Source: Mycolicibacterium diernhoferi (GTDB taxonomy: Bacteria; Actinomycetota; Actinomycetes; Mycobacteriales; Mycobacteriaceae). Taken from it: 64,000 nucleotides of DNA. Shown piece after piece: positions 8,350 through 17,121 of this stretch. The position numbers and the translations under genes were made by a program. Below the pieces are notes generated by a model. That model was not told the DNA's origin, ran no database searches, and was given only the letters and a program-made list of their open reading frames with translations. The stretch is taken from contig NZ_CP080332.1 in NCBI RefSeq assembly GCF_019456655.1, positions 5,332,001 to 5,396,000 on the forward strand, read 5' to 3'. The stretch's first letter is position 1. Every line of letters begins with the position of its first letter.

Positions 8350-8819
8350 TGGCAACCCACGACGAGCGGGCACAGACGCCGGACGTTGACCGTCTGGCCC
8401 GCTCGATGCTGGAGTTGCTCGGTCACGACGACCATGACGACCACGCGACCGGTAGTCGGCCCGCGTCCGGTTCCTGGTCCAAGGCACCGGATTTCGGTTC
8501 GGATCCGCAACGTGCCGCCGCGGTCCGCGAAGGCACCGAACGGGACAAACAGCGCTATCTGACATCCGGGCTGGCCTCGGTCGACTGCCGGTTCTGCCAT
8601 GTCACCGTTGCGGTGAAAAAGCTGGGACCCGAACACACCTCGGTGCAGTGGAGCACCGAGGCCACCCGCCGCTGCGCGGTGTTCGCCGAGATGCGGGCCG
8701 CCGGCGAGGATCCGGCTCGCGCCCGGTCCTGCCCCCGGCTCACCGACAGCATCAAACATGCTGTCGCGGAGGGGTGCCTGGAGGAATTCTCCTCAGCGCC
8801 CTCCCCCGGCGACGGCTGA
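8349..8819 (+). CDS. Conserved hypothetical protein following kshA (Rv3527-like)
   Basis: A 156-residue soluble protein from ATG 8349, whose first base is the last base of the kshA stop. The N-terminus has a His/Asp-rich stretch (GHDDHDDH, residues ~26-33). The middle contains two cysteines in VDCRFCHVTV and a further Cys in RRCAVF and RSCPRL, so a metal site is possible. The position matches Rv3527, for which I know no function. Its tight junction suggests it is made with KshA, perhaps aiding iron-sulfur assembly or electron delivery, but that is a guess from context. The 3' end overlaps the convergent cotH-like gene by 27 bp. Confidence 0.72.
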   Translation: MATHDERAQTPDVDRLARSMLELLGHDDHDDHATGSRPASGSWSKAPDFGSDPQRAAAVREGTERDKQRYLTSGLASVDCRFCHVTVAVKKLGPEHTSVQWSTEATRRCAVFAEMRAAGEDPARARSCPRLTDSIKHAVAEGCLEEFSSAPSPGDG

Positions 8820-10220
8820 CCTCGCGCGCGCCAGCGCCGCGGCCCGTTCCTGCAACCAGGCACGCAGGGTTTCCTTCTGCTTACCGACCTCTTCGGCGCT
8901 GAGTCCATCGGTCAGCGGCACGGTGGCCGAGATGGTGTCGAGCAGCTCGAGCGCCTGCCCATCCGCATAGATCGCGTCGTAGAGTTCCCAGTACGCCTCG
9001 TCGTAGATCTCGGTGAACGCCGGTGAGGCCAGGAAGCGGTCCTTGAGGGCGTTTCCGCCGGGCGGCATCCCCTCCGGTGGGCCCATGCCGGTCGGGGGCT
9101 TGAAGCCCGACGGCGGCTTCAACTCCAGCTTGTCGTGCGGCCCGAGGCCCGAATCACCCATCATCATCGCCAGATTCAGGTCCCAGGACAGCACCGATAT
9201 CTTCTCGGCCGCCAGGTCGTACCAGAGGTAGTAGTTCTGGCCCGGTCCGGACATATCGTCGGCGTTGACCAACAGATTCTGGGTGGCGGCATAGCGCGCC
9301 AGCGATTCGACGTCCACCCAGTCCGCCAGCGAGCGGGCGAACTCCTGGTCGTCGGCGCTGTCCAGCCAGCTCAGAAAGTTGATGATCGGCTGCAGGTTTC
9401 CGGTGTCGGCGGCGTTGATCTGCTTGAACTGTTCGGCGTAGGCCGACTGGTCGGGCCCGCGGTACTCGAGTTTGGACTTCGCTCTGGCCTTGTACAGATA
9501 ACCGTCGGACTCGAACAACTCGTCGGCGTAGGTCTCGTCCGGATGCTCGAGGACCAACCGGGTGGCGGTGTCCCCGTTGACGGAGTAGGTGACGTACGCG
9601 TACCGCTGGCTGGGTTGCCCGGTCAGCGCGGTCAATGACAGTGCCAGCGCCTCATTGAGCACCGGTGCACCGGGACGCACCGACAACTCGGTCAGGCCCT
9701 GGTAGCCACGTCCCTCGGCGTTCTCGTTGAAGCTGATCAACAGCGGCAGTGACAGCGGGTCATCCGCGGACACCTTCGCGAACACGCCCGGCGGCGGCCC
9801 CGGCGGCGGGCCGGCCCCCTCCGTGGGCTCTTCGCCCGGCTTGGGCCCGAAGTAGATGCCGCGCAGCGCCATCAGCGTCGAGTTGCCCTTGAGCCGTACC
9901 GCGACATCGCTGATGACGGTGCCGTCGATGGTGATGTCGGCGGTCACCCACTTCTTGTCACCGTCGGCCTCGAACTGACGGACCATATCGCCGTACTCGG
10001 CATCGGTGAGCTCTATCGACAGCTCGTGCGGCACCTGCGGGTCGAACAGATCGACCGTGCCGGTGATGTTCTCCGTGATCTCCGAGGAGATCACGGTTGC
10101 GTCCCCGGTGATGTAGGGCCGGATCCGAGCCTCGCCGAACACCAGCGCCACCACAGCGACGAAGGCGACGAGCCCGGCCACCCACTTCCAGTGCTGGCGG
10201 AATCGGCGCGGCAGCCGCAT
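8793..10220 (-). CDS. CotH-family kinase-like protein, membrane-anchored
   Basis: A 475-residue protein from ATG 10220, overlapping the stop of the DUF4956 gene (ATGA). One N-terminal transmembrane helix (about residues 14-30) suggests the rest faces outside. CotH-type features are PHELSIELTDAEYGDMVRQF, VRLKGNSTLMAL, LPLLISFNENAEGRGYQG, LVNADDMSGPGQNYYLWYD and SVLSWDLNLAMMMGDSG. CotH proteins are atypical protein kinases, first known from spore coats. It contains a Pro/Gly-rich insertion (PPPGPPPG, ~residue 145) and a second one (PPSGFKPPTGMGPPEG). It forms a three-gene operon with DUF4956 and VTC proteins, a recurring trio in actinobacteria. Target unknown. Confidence 0.85.
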   Translation of the reverse strand: MRLPRRFRQHWKWVAGLVAFVAVVALVFGEARIRPYITGDATVISSEITENITGTVDLFDPQVPHELSIELTDAEYGDMVRQFEADGDKKWVTADITIDGTVISDVAVRLKGNSTLMALRGIYFGPKPGEEPTEGAGPPPGPPPGVFAKVSADDPLSLPLLISFNENAEGRGYQGLTELSVRPGAPVLNEALALSLTALTGQPSQRYAYVTYSVNGDTATRLVLEHPDETYADELFESDGYLYKARAKSKLEYRGPDQSAYAEQFKQINAADTGNLQPIINFLSWLDSADDQEFARSLADWVDVESLARYAATQNLLVNADDMSGPGQNYYLWYDLAAEKISVLSWDLNLAMMMGDSGLGPHDKLELKPPSGFKPPTGMGPPEGMPPGGNALKDRFLASPAFTEIYDEAYWELYDAIYADGQALELLDTISATVPLTDGLSAEEVGKQKETLRAWLQERAAALARARSAVAGGGR

Positions 10221-10897
10221 CAGATGTCGGTCTGGTCGTAGCCGGTCAGCACCGTCACCCGCTGTCCGGTGTTCACCGCGCTCAGGGCGGCGATCAGTTC
10301 GCTGCTCTTCTTGTTCTTCTTCAGCTGGGCCGTGTAGTACAGCTCGTTCAATGCGCCGCTGCGCACCGATTCGGTGGAGACCAACTCGAATTCGGAGCAG
10401 TACTCGATCAGGGTGTCCTCGACGCGGTCGGTGAACTCCGGATCCGGCGGCACCTGCACCTTGACCACCTGACGCTTGACGTCGAGCTTGAACAGGTTGA
10501 ACTTGCTCATGATCACCAGCACCAGGCAGATGGCGATGGTCGCGGCGACGGCGAGCGTGTAGAACCGGGTGCCCGTTGTCATACCGATGGCCATCACCAG
10601 GAAGACGAACCCGACATCACGAGTCTCCTTGATGGCGTTGCGGAACCGGATCACCGACAGGGCGCCGACGAGCGCGAACGCACGGGCGATATTCGAGCCC
10701 ACCACCAGCATGATCACCGAGACCACCATGCAGACCAGCACCAGCGTCTGGACGTAGGACTGGCTGTAGGAGACGTTCTTGTGGGTGTAGCGGTACACCC
10801 AGCCGATGATCAGCGCCAGCACCAACGACAAGCTCAGCGACGCGATCACGTCGAAGGTGCTGAAGGTCCCGCTGAGGTCCTGCAGATTGATGTTCAC
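10220..10897 (-). CDS. DUF4956 integral membrane protein
   Basis: A 225-residue protein from GTG 10897, overlapping the upstream VTC stop (GTGA). About four hydrophobic helices fall in residues 15-130 (for example LSLSLVLALIIGWVYRYTH, LVLVCMVVSVIMLVVGSNIA). A conserved stretch FRNAIKETRDVGFVFLVMAI with GMTTGTRFY follows, the DUF4956 signature. The C-terminal ~80 residues form a soluble ferredoxin-like or ACT-like tail. It likely forms a membrane partner for the VTC-type domain and the CotH-like kinase on either side. No reaction is established for the family. Confidence 0.82.
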   Translation of the reverse strand: MNINLQDLSGTFSTFDVIASLSLSLVLALIIGWVYRYTHKNVSYSQSYVQTLVLVCMVVSVIMLVVGSNIARAFALVGALSVIRFRNAIKETRDVGFVFLVMAIGMTTGTRFYTLAVAATIAICLVLVIMSKFNLFKLDVKRQVVKVQVPPDPEFTDRVEDTLIEYCSEFELVSTESVRSGALNELYYTAQLKKNKKSSELIAALSAVNTGQRVTVLTGYDQTDI

Positions 10898-11775
10898 GCC
10901 TGATCTCCTGATCGAACTGGGTTACTGGGCATTGCGAGTTCGGGGGCACCCTGCAAAGAGCGCGGGGCCAGGCCGAATGCCTGAACGGATTGGCAGTACT
11001 TCGACACCCGCACCACGGACATGTCCGTCCGGGCGAGCAGGTCGGTGATCCAGTAGGGCACCCGCTCGTTGGCCTTGACCTCGACGATCGCCAGCTTGGG
11101 CGGGATGATGAACCGGTTCTCCGCGCCCGAGTCGAAGCGGAAGTCCCGGTCCCGGCCGTGCACCTTGTGGTCGATGGTCACCCGCAACCCGAGGTCGGCG
11201 TCGCGGCCGACGAAGGCCTCCCGCAGGTAGCCGGTGGTGACGATCGGGCGCAGGTCCAGGTTCTGCACCAGGGTGGTCACCTCGTCGACGAACCCCCGCC
11301 CACCGGGGCCGCAGTCGAGTTCGGCTCGGTGATCCAGCCAGTTCAGGGCCACCGCGTAGGGCAGCTCGATCCGGCGCTTCTGGGTCACCCGGTTGACCCG
11401 CTGCTTGATCTCGACCTGCACCGGGGTCTGGTCGGTACACGCCTCGGGTGCCCCGTAGAGCCGCATCCGCAGCTTGCGCCGGAAGCGCAGGCCCTCGATC
11501 TTCTCCCAGTAGAACCGCAGGTCCTCGGTGTCGTAGTACACCGAGGTCACCGGGTATCCGCCGTGCGGTGAATGCGGATCCGAGTCCATGTGCGCGGCGA
11601 GTTCACGGCGCAGGTCCGGAACCCGCAGTTCGTCGACGAAGTATTTGATCTCGTAGCGGTTGAAGGCGTGCAGCTTGCTGGCCGTCTGCGAGTAGCCGGT
11701 CGGCAGCGTCGGCACGTCCTCGAACGTCGCCGGCACCGCTGTCTCCGCGCCTCTGCGACGCCACCTGCCCAACAC
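10894..11775 (-). CDS. VTC-domain (polyphosphate polymerase-like) protein
   Basis: A 293-residue cytosolic protein, start GTG 11775. It shows the VTC tunnel-domain pattern: an early basic/acidic strand NRYEIKYFVDE (residues ~35-45), YPVTSVYYDTEDLRFYWEKI, LRFRRKLRMRLYG, QVEIKQRVNRVTQKRRIEL, and a late EVKANERVPYWITDLL. In yeast, the VTC catalytic domain makes polyphosphate from ATP, using the Lys/Arg-lined tunnel and a glutamate. Bacterial relatives next to DUF4956 and CotH genes have uncertain activity. It is the first gene of the trio; its promoter would lie in 11776-11855, where the sequence is AT-richer. Confidence 0.83.
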   Translation of the reverse strand: MLGRWRRRGAETAVPATFEDVPTLPTGYSQTASKLHAFNRYEIKYFVDELRVPDLRRELAAHMDSDPHSPHGGYPVTSVYYDTEDLRFYWEKIEGLRFRRKLRMRLYGAPEACTDQTPVQVEIKQRVNRVTQKRRIELPYAVALNWLDHRAELDCGPGGRGFVDEVTTLVQNLDLRPIVTTGYLREAFVGRDADLGLRVTIDHKVHGRDRDFRFDSGAENRFIIPPKLAIVEVKANERVPYWITDLLARTDMSVVRVSKYCQSVQAFGLAPRSLQGAPELAMPSNPVRSGDQA

Positions 11776-11855
11776 GGAAGGTAGTTAATCGCGCTTATCT
11801 ATGAGCCCGCTGTGTCCAGCCTCATGACCAGCTGTTTAACACAGGGTGAATATCG

Positions 11856-13007
11856 TCACAGACCCGCGAAGCGCTCCTGCACCCGTTCGGTGGTCAATCC
11901 GTAGTCACTCAGCGAATAGGTGTGCTTGGGCGCGCGGGGGCCCTCCTGGCTGGCCGCGTGGCTGGCTTCGATGGCGTGGCGCGCCGCGTCGGTGAACTCG
12001 ATGCCGAAGGTCCGGTAGATACCCTCGACCGCCCCGACCGGGTCCTTGATGAACTCGAAGTAGTCGACGTCGCAGAACTGAGCAGGGTCGTGTTTGGCGC
12101 GCTCGGCGTCGAACAGTTCCAGACCACGCGACCAGGTCTCCAGGGAGTCCTCACCGATCACACTGCCCGAGAACGTGTTCGACCATCCCGCGGTGGTGTG
12201 CTGGGCCAGCGAGCACATCGACGCCATGATCGTCTCCGCAGGCCGGTGGCACTGCACCACCAGCGCATCGGGATAGGTGGCGAACAGCGCGTCGAGCGCG
12301 AACAGGTGGCTGGGATTCTTGAGCACCCAGCGCTTCTCGGGCTCGTTCAGGCCGATCAGCTGCAGGTTGCGCCGGTGCCGCTGATAGGACCGGGTCCAGT
12401 CCTGCTGGGCCAGCCACCGCGAATAGGTGGGGATGTGCGCCAGCGTCTCATAGGAGAGCGAATGCAGCGACTGCCGCAGCAGTTGCCAGCATTCCTCGAC
12501 CTCGTCGGCGGTCATGTAGTGCAGACCCGTGTAGTCCGGGTTCTCCTGGTGGGCCTTGGTGAACTGTGCGTCGAGCGCCTGGAAAACCGGGTTCTGCGAC
12601 CAGGTTTCGCGCGGCGGACGGGGCTGCGGGAACTCGGCCAGCCACAGTTCGAGGCCCTGGTGCGCCGGGTCCGCGGTCAGCAGCCGGTGGATCACGGTGG
12701 TGCCGGTACGGGGCAGACCGGTGACGAAGATCGGCCGCTCGATCGGCACCTGCGCGTGCTGCGGGTACTGCTTGAACGCCGCCTCCGAGACAAGACGCGC
12801 GACGAGGGCGTTTCTGACGAAGAAGCGCTGCATCTTGCTGCCCAACTCGGTCAGATCGGCGTCACGCCGATAGGCCTCGAGCAGAACACCGAGCGCTTCC
12901 TTGTAGTTGTCGCTGTCGTCGCCGAAATCGTCCAGCCCGCAGGCCTTGGTCGCCGAGGCGTGCAGATCCTCGACGGTGCCGACATCTGTTCTGGGCGTGC
13001 TACTCAT
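11856..13007 (-). CDS. Sulfotransferase-family protein (Rv3529c-like)
   Basis: A 383-residue protein from ATG 13007; the longer frame to 13178 would read through a purine-rich spacer into the upstream SDR and is rejected. The PAPS phosphosulfate-binding loop is PIFVTGLPRTGTTVIHRLL (~residues 90-108), and a second nucleotide contact is seen in KNPSHLFALDALFATYPDALVVQCHR. This is the Sulfotransfer_3 family common in mycobacteria. The position matches Rv3529c in the KstR-controlled set, implying sulfation of, or another role on, a sterol-derived hydroxy compound. It is the last gene of a leftward operon after DUF1214 and SDR genes. The actual acceptor is unknown. Confidence 0.83.
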   Translation of the reverse strand: MSSTPRTDVGTVEDLHASATKACGLDDFGDDSDNYKEALGVLLEAYRRDADLTELGSKMQRFFVRNALVARLVSEAAFKQYPQHAQVPIERPIFVTGLPRTGTTVIHRLLTADPAHQGLELWLAEFPQPRPPRETWSQNPVFQALDAQFTKAHQENPDYTGLHYMTADEVEECWQLLRQSLHSLSYETLAHIPTYSRWLAQQDWTRSYQRHRRNLQLIGLNEPEKRWVLKNPSHLFALDALFATYPDALVVQCHRPAETIMASMCSLAQHTTAGWSNTFSGSVIGEDSLETWSRGLELFDAERAKHDPAQFCDVDYFEFIKDPVGAVEGIYRTFGIEFTDAARHAIEASHAASQEGPRAPKHTYSLSDYGLTTERVQERFAGL

Positions 13008-13011
13008 GGCT

Positions 13012-13080
13012 CGACTCCCACTCGCTCCGGTCCTCGCTCGTCCCTCGCTGCGATCCTCACTCGCGCTCGTCTTCGCGGCA
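13012..13080 (-). repeat. Purine-rich low-complexity spacer (CGAG-rich on the minus strand)
   Basis: The gap between the SDR stop and the sulfotransferase start consists of imperfect repeats of GAGCGAGGA/GAGCGAG on the minus strand. The sulfotransferase ATG follows directly, so it may act as an extended ribosome-binding region or may just be a repetitive intergenic element. Confidence 0.35.
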
Positions 13081-13860
13081 TCAGAACTTGTACTCCCCGC
13101 AGTTGACGTCCAACGTCTGCCCGGTGATACCACTGGACAGGTCACTGGCCATGAACAGGATCGCCGAGGCGACCTCATCCTCGGTGGGAAGCTTCTTCAG
13201 ATCACTGTTGGCCGCGGCGGCCTGGTAGATCTGCTCCACCGTGGTGCCGTACTTGGTGGCCTGATGCTGGAAGTAACCCTGCAGCGTCCCGCCCCAGATA
13301 TAGCCCGGTAGAACCGAGTTCACCCGGATGCCGGCACCGCCGAGCTCACTGGCCAGCGACTGCGACATGGCCAGCAGCGCCGATTTCGCCAGCTTGTAGG
13401 CGCCCTGCTTCGGGTCGGAATGCCGCACCACCATCGAGTTGACGTTGACCACCGATCCTTCTGTCTCGGTGAGGGCCGGGGTGAATCCCTGGATCAGCCG
13501 CAGCGCGCCGAGCACGGTCAGTTCGACCGTCTCCCGGATGTGTTCGAAGGAGGTGTCGGCGAACGGTTTCATGGACGGAACCCGGAAGGCGTTGTTGATC
13601 AGCACATCGACCTTGCCGAACTCCGCCATCGAGGCCGACACCAGATCGGCGACCTGCTGGTCATCGGTGATGTCGGTGCCGACCGCCAGGGCACGGCGAC
13701 CGAGCCCGCGCACCTGTCCGGCGACGTCCTCCAACCGTTCGACGGTGCGGGCCGCCAGCACCAGATCGGCGCCCTCCTCGGCACATCGGCGTGCCAGCGT
13801 GGTGCCCAGCGCCGGACCCACACCACTGATGACCACGACCTTGTCGGTCAGCAATCCCAT
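13081..13860 (-). CDS. Short-chain dehydrogenase/reductase (Rv3530c-like)
   Basis: A 259-residue SDR from ATG 13860. The cofactor loop is SGVGPALGTTLARRCAEEGA (residues ~14-33), a slightly unusual GxGxxxG (GVGPALG). Other parts are LINNAF, the serine strand VVNVNSMVV, and the catalytic Y-x3-K in GAYKLAKSAL. The C-terminal DVNCGEYKF is typical of this Rv3530c-like group. It probably oxidises a secondary alcohol formed during sterol side-chain or ring breakdown. It lies between DUF1214 and sulfotransferase genes; its start sits 3 bp from the DUF1214 stop, indicating one transcript. The substrate is not determinable from sequence. Confidence 0.87.
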   Translation of the reverse strand: MGLLTDKVVVISGVGPALGTTLARRCAEEGADLVLAARTVERLEDVAGQVRGLGRRALAVGTDITDDQQVADLVSASMAEFGKVDVLINNAFRVPSMKPFADTSFEHIRETVELTVLGALRLIQGFTPALTETEGSVVNVNSMVVRHSDPKQGAYKLAKSALLAMSQSLASELGGAGIRVNSVLPGYIWGGTLQGYFQHQATKYGTTVEQIYQAAAANSDLKKLPTEDEVASAILFMASDLSSGITGQTLDVNCGEYKF

Positions 13861-13862
13861 GA

Positions 13863-14990
13863 TCAACCCACCATTCTTTCGCCGATCAGCTTCTGGCGCA
13901 GTGCGATCCGCGCCCGCCAGTCCTCATCGGAGATCCTGTTCGATTCGTAGTACGGCAGCACGCCGGCGACGTCCGCCACGTCGATGATCTCGACCGTCGG
14001 ACCGTCCGCCTCGGTCAGCTCCCGGGAAACCCGCTGCCAGCGGAACTGCAGATACCCCTTGCCGTGGCCGAGCGTCTCGCACCAGTTCGTCACACCGGGG
14101 TTGGCATCGGACACCACGATCCGGATCTTGCCGTCCGGATCCGCCTGGGCCTGAGTACCGTTGAGCGAGGTCTGGTGGTTGATGTAGTCCAGCGAGATGT
14201 ACCACAGGCTGCCCAGCTGGAACCCCAGGTAGGGCGCATCGCTGACCGGCAGCGTGATGACCATCGCCTGCTGCGGGCCGAGATCGAAGTGCCCGACCGA
14301 GGAGTACTGGGTGGCCAGGCCGCCCGGGGTGAGCCGCGGCGCGGTCAGGGTGTTGACCGGCAGGTTGTCGTAGAACCACTTGGGAAACTGCAGCCAGGTC
14401 TTGACCCGCTGCACCAGTTGCTTCGCCGCGACCGCGTAACGCTTCTCGATCAGTTCCCTGGTCAATGCCGGCGGTGCGGTGCCCGCGGTGTCGGTCCGCG
14501 CGATGGCGAAGGTCCCGCGTTGCGCGGCCCAGTCGTTGTAGACCTCGCGGATGACCAGCTGCGCGGGTTTGTCCGGGGTGAACCGCCATTCGAAGGTACC
14601 GTCCGCGGCGATGTCGAGCTTGCGATCGTCGAACGCGGTCTCACTGTCGGGTACCACCTCGTCGGTGTACTCCCCGCCGATCAGTTGGAAGCTGACATCG
14701 GTGGTGGTGCCGCGGGTGCCGGTCACCACGTACTCGTGACCGGGCTGTACCCGGGTGCCGAAGTACATGGTGTCCGGGTTGTCCAGGGCCATCTTGGTGA
14801 ACGGCCCGGTCCCGCTGTGCAGGAAGGGGTGGTCCCGGTCGTAATCGAAGGCGACGTGGGTGCACGCCGCGATGCAGCCGGCCAGGTACTGCAGGCCCTC
14901 CAGCAGGTCGGCCTCGGACTCGATGAACGGCGCCTCGGTGACCAGACGTTCGGCCTCGGCGATGGCGTCCGCCAATGGCTGTGAATACAT
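13863..14990 (-). CDS. DUF1214/DUF1254-type protein (Rv3531c-like)
   Basis: A 375-residue protein from ATG 14990 (frames extended to 15074 would include the KstR operator, so they are unlikely). Features of the DUF1214 group are GPFTKMALDNPDTMYFGTRV, GGEYTDEVVPDSETAF, the strand-rich middle, and the C-terminal VVSDANPGVTNWCETLGHGKGYLQFRWQR. The function is unknown. It heads a leftward operon with the SDR and sulfotransferase genes and is controlled by the operator at 15050-15063. The arrangement matches Rv3531c-Rv3529c. Confidence 0.82.
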   Translation of the reverse strand: MYSQPLADAIAEAERLVTEAPFIESEADLLEGLQYLAGCIAACTHVAFDYDRDHPFLHSGTGPFTKMALDNPDTMYFGTRVQPGHEYVVTGTRGTTTDVSFQLIGGEYTDEVVPDSETAFDDRKLDIAADGTFEWRFTPDKPAQLVIREVYNDWAAQRGTFAIARTDTAGTAPPALTRELIEKRYAVAAKQLVQRVKTWLQFPKWFYDNLPVNTLTAPRLTPGGLATQYSSVGHFDLGPQQAMVITLPVSDAPYLGFQLGSLWYISLDYINHQTSLNGTQAQADPDGKIRIVVSDANPGVTNWCETLGHGKGYLQFRWQRVSRELTEADGPTVEIIDVADVAGVLPYYESNRISDEDWRARIALRQKLIGERMVG

Positions 14991-15049
14991 CGGCTTCCAT
15001 TCTCTCGGTCCACTATTGGACCGAAGTGGTAGAGTTTCCGACCTGAGAC

Positions 15050-15063
15050 TAGAACGCGTTCTA
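15050..15063. promoter_or_regulatory. Perfect KstR operator between DUF1214 operon and IclR regulator
   Basis: TAGAACGCGTTCTA is a complete 14-bp palindrome, including the centre. It lies in the gap between divergent starts at 14990 and 15097 and is the best match to the KstR consensus in the window. Confidence 0.88.
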
Positions 15064-15096
15064 ATTCGCGTCAATGCTGCGAGCGGAGGTCATGGG

Positions 15097-15993
15097 GTGC
15101 CGGCACCAGATCGAGCGTCCCCACCCACCGCCCGGGTGTTGACCATCCTGGACTTCCTGAGCCGATATCCACACGACCGGTTCGGGCTCTCAGAGCTGGC
15201 CCGCCGCGTCGATCTGAGCAAGCCGACCTGTCTGGGCATCCTCACCACGCTCACCGATGCCGGCTATCTGCTGCGCGACACCGACTCCAAGACCTACCGA
15301 CTCGGGCCCGCGCTCATCTCGCTCGGGCACATCGCCCAGGAATCACTGCGGGTCAGCCCGGCCGCCCGCGATGAGTTGCGCAGGCTCTCCGAGCAGTTCG
15401 AGGCGACCGCGGCGCTGTCGGCCGTCGTGGACGACCGCATCACCCTGCTGGAACTCGTGGCGCCACCGGGCGCACCGGTCGGCGTGCGGGTCGGGCAGAG
15501 CTACCCCTTCGCCCCGCCCGTGGGGCTGATGTTCGTGCTGTGGGACGACGCCGCGGTCCGGCACTGGCTGCAGAAGGAGCCGACCATCCCGCTGCGCACC
15601 GACGGCGACCGCCTGGACCGGGTGATCGCCGAATGCCGCCGCGCCGGATATCTGGTCGAGCGGATGACCCCCGGGGGTCGTCGGCTGTATGCGCTGATGG
15701 CCGGGATGTCCAACACGCTGCCCGACGAACTGCGAGCCCTGCTGGGCGAACTGGTGTCCGATATCGGGGAGCGGGTCTACCTGCGCGACGAGGCCGACGC
15801 CGACCGGCGTCACGACGTCAGCGTCATCGCAGCACCGGTCTACGACCATCACCGGCGTCAGGTCATGGTCGCCACCATGCAGATCGGGGCGGCGCTCACC
15901 GACGACGAGATCAGCCGGCGCGCGCAGGCGTTGATCCAGACCGCGGACGCCGTGACCCGACTCCTCGGCGGGGTCAAGGCGGCCCGGTCGTAG
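15097..15993 (+). CDS. IclR-family transcriptional regulator
   Basis: A 298-residue regulator from GTG 15097, preceded by a GAGCGGAGG ribosome-binding site. The N-terminal winged helix reads RVLTILDFLSRYPHDRFGLSELARRVDLSKPTCLGILTTL (split here for clarity: the recognition helix lies in LSKPTCLGIL). It is followed by RLGPALISLG and the IclR effector domain with VVDDRITLLELV and a late YDHHRRQVMVAT. It stands divergent from the DUF1214 operon, and a KstR operator sits in between, so it may be a secondary regulator inside the sterol regulon. Its targets could be the neighbouring P450 operon to the right; that is inference only. Confidence 0.86.
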   Translation: MPAPDRASPPTARVLTILDFLSRYPHDRFGLSELARRVDLSKPTCLGILTTLTDAGYLLRDTDSKTYRLGPALISLGHIAQESLRVSPAARDELRRLSEQFEATAALSAVVDDRITLLELVAPPGAPVGVRVGQSYPFAPPVGLMFVLWDDAAVRHWLQKEPTIPLRTDGDRLDRVIAECRRAGYLVERMTPGGRRLYALMAGMSNTLPDELRALLGELVSDIGERVYLRDEADADRRHDVSVIAAPVYDHHRRQVMVATMQIGAALTDDEISRRAQALIQTADAVTRLLGGVKAARS

Positions 15994-17121
15994 TCACTTC
16001 AGCAGGGCGCGCGCCATCACCATCCGCTGAACCTGGTTGGTGCCCTCATAGATCTGGGTGATCTTGGCATCCCGCATGAACCGTTCCACCGGGAAATCGG
16101 TGGTGTAGCCGTAGCCGCCGAACAACTGCACCGCATCGGTGGTGACCTGCATAGCGACATCGGAGGCGAAGCACTTGGACGCCGAGGCAAGGAAACTCAG
16201 CCGGGCGTCGCCCCGCTCGGCCGCCATCGCGGCTTCGTAGACCATCAGCCGGGCGGCCTCGACCTTCATCGCCATATCGGCCAGCATGAACTGGGTGTTC
16301 TGGAAATCGGCGATCGCCTTGCCGAATTGGTTGCGCTCCTTGGTGTAGGCGACCGCGGCATCCAATGCACCCTGCGCGATAACGACGGCCTGGGCCCCGA
16401 CCGCAGGGCGGGTGATGTCCAGCGTCGCCAGGGCTGTCTTGAAGCCGGTGCCCGGCTCGCCGATGATCCGGTCGCCCGGGATCCGGCAGTTCTCGAAATA
16501 CAGCTCGGTGGTCGGCGAGCCCCGCAGCCCCATCTTGCGTTCCTTGGGTCCCACGGTGAATCCGGCGTCGTCGCGGTGCACGATGAACGCCGAGATGCCG
16601 TTGGCGCCCTTGTCCGGATCGGTCACCGCCATCACGGTGTACCACGTGGATTCACCACCATTGGTGATGAAGCACTTGGTGCCGTTGAGCACCCAGCCAT
16701 CCCCGTCGGGGACCGCCCGCGTCCGCATGGCCGCGGCATCGCTGCCGGCCTCGCGTTCGGTCAGCGCGTAGGAGGCCATCGCTTCACCGGCGGCGATCGA
16801 GGGCAGCACCTGCTTCTTGAGCTCCTCGGACCCGCGCAGCAACAGCCCCGTGGTAGCCAGCTTGTTGCCGATCGGCAGCATCGACGAGGTCGCGCACACC
16901 CGGGCCACTTCCTCGATGACGATCGCCTGTGACACCGCGTCCGCGCCCTCGCCGCCGTACTCCTGCGGGATGTGCAGCGCCGCGAAACCCGCTGCCTGAA
17001 GCGCGGTCACCGCCTCACGGGGATAGCGGGGCGACTGGTCGACATCGGCGGCGTGCGGCGCGATCTGCTTGGCACACAGGTCGCGTATCGCCTCGCGCAG
17101 CTGGTTGTGTTCGTCGGTCAC
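15994..17121 (-). CDS. Acyl-CoA dehydrogenase (FadE-type)
   Basis: A 375-residue flavoprotein from GTG 17121, overlapping the stop of the upstream CoA ligase (GTGA). Recognisable parts are ASYALTEREAGSDAAAMRT, FITNGG, the FAD segment RNQFGKAIADFQNTQFMLAD, and the C-terminal QLFGGYGYTTDFPVERFMRD. The catalytic Glu lies in IYEGTNQVQRM, the position used by short/medium-chain enzymes. The length is normal for a homotetrameric ACAD, unlike the split FadE pairs of sterol breakdown. It is the last gene of the P450-ADH-ALDH-ligase operon and should introduce the 2,3-double bond after CoA activation. The substrate is unknown. Confidence 0.9.
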   Translation of the reverse strand: MTDEHNQLREAIRDLCAKQIAPHAADVDQSPRYPREAVTALQAAGFAALHIPQEYGGEGADAVSQAIVIEEVARVCATSSMLPIGNKLATTGLLLRGSEELKKQVLPSIAAGEAMASYALTEREAGSDAAAMRTRAVPDGDGWVLNGTKCFITNGGESTWYTVMAVTDPDKGANGISAFIVHRDDAGFTVGPKERKMGLRGSPTTELYFENCRIPGDRIIGEPGTGFKTALATLDITRPAVGAQAVVIAQGALDAAVAYTKERNQFGKAIADFQNTQFMLADMAMKVEAARLMVYEAAMAAERGDARLSFLASASKCFASDVAMQVTTDAVQLFGGYGYTTDFPVERFMRDAKITQIYEGTNQVQRMVMARALLK

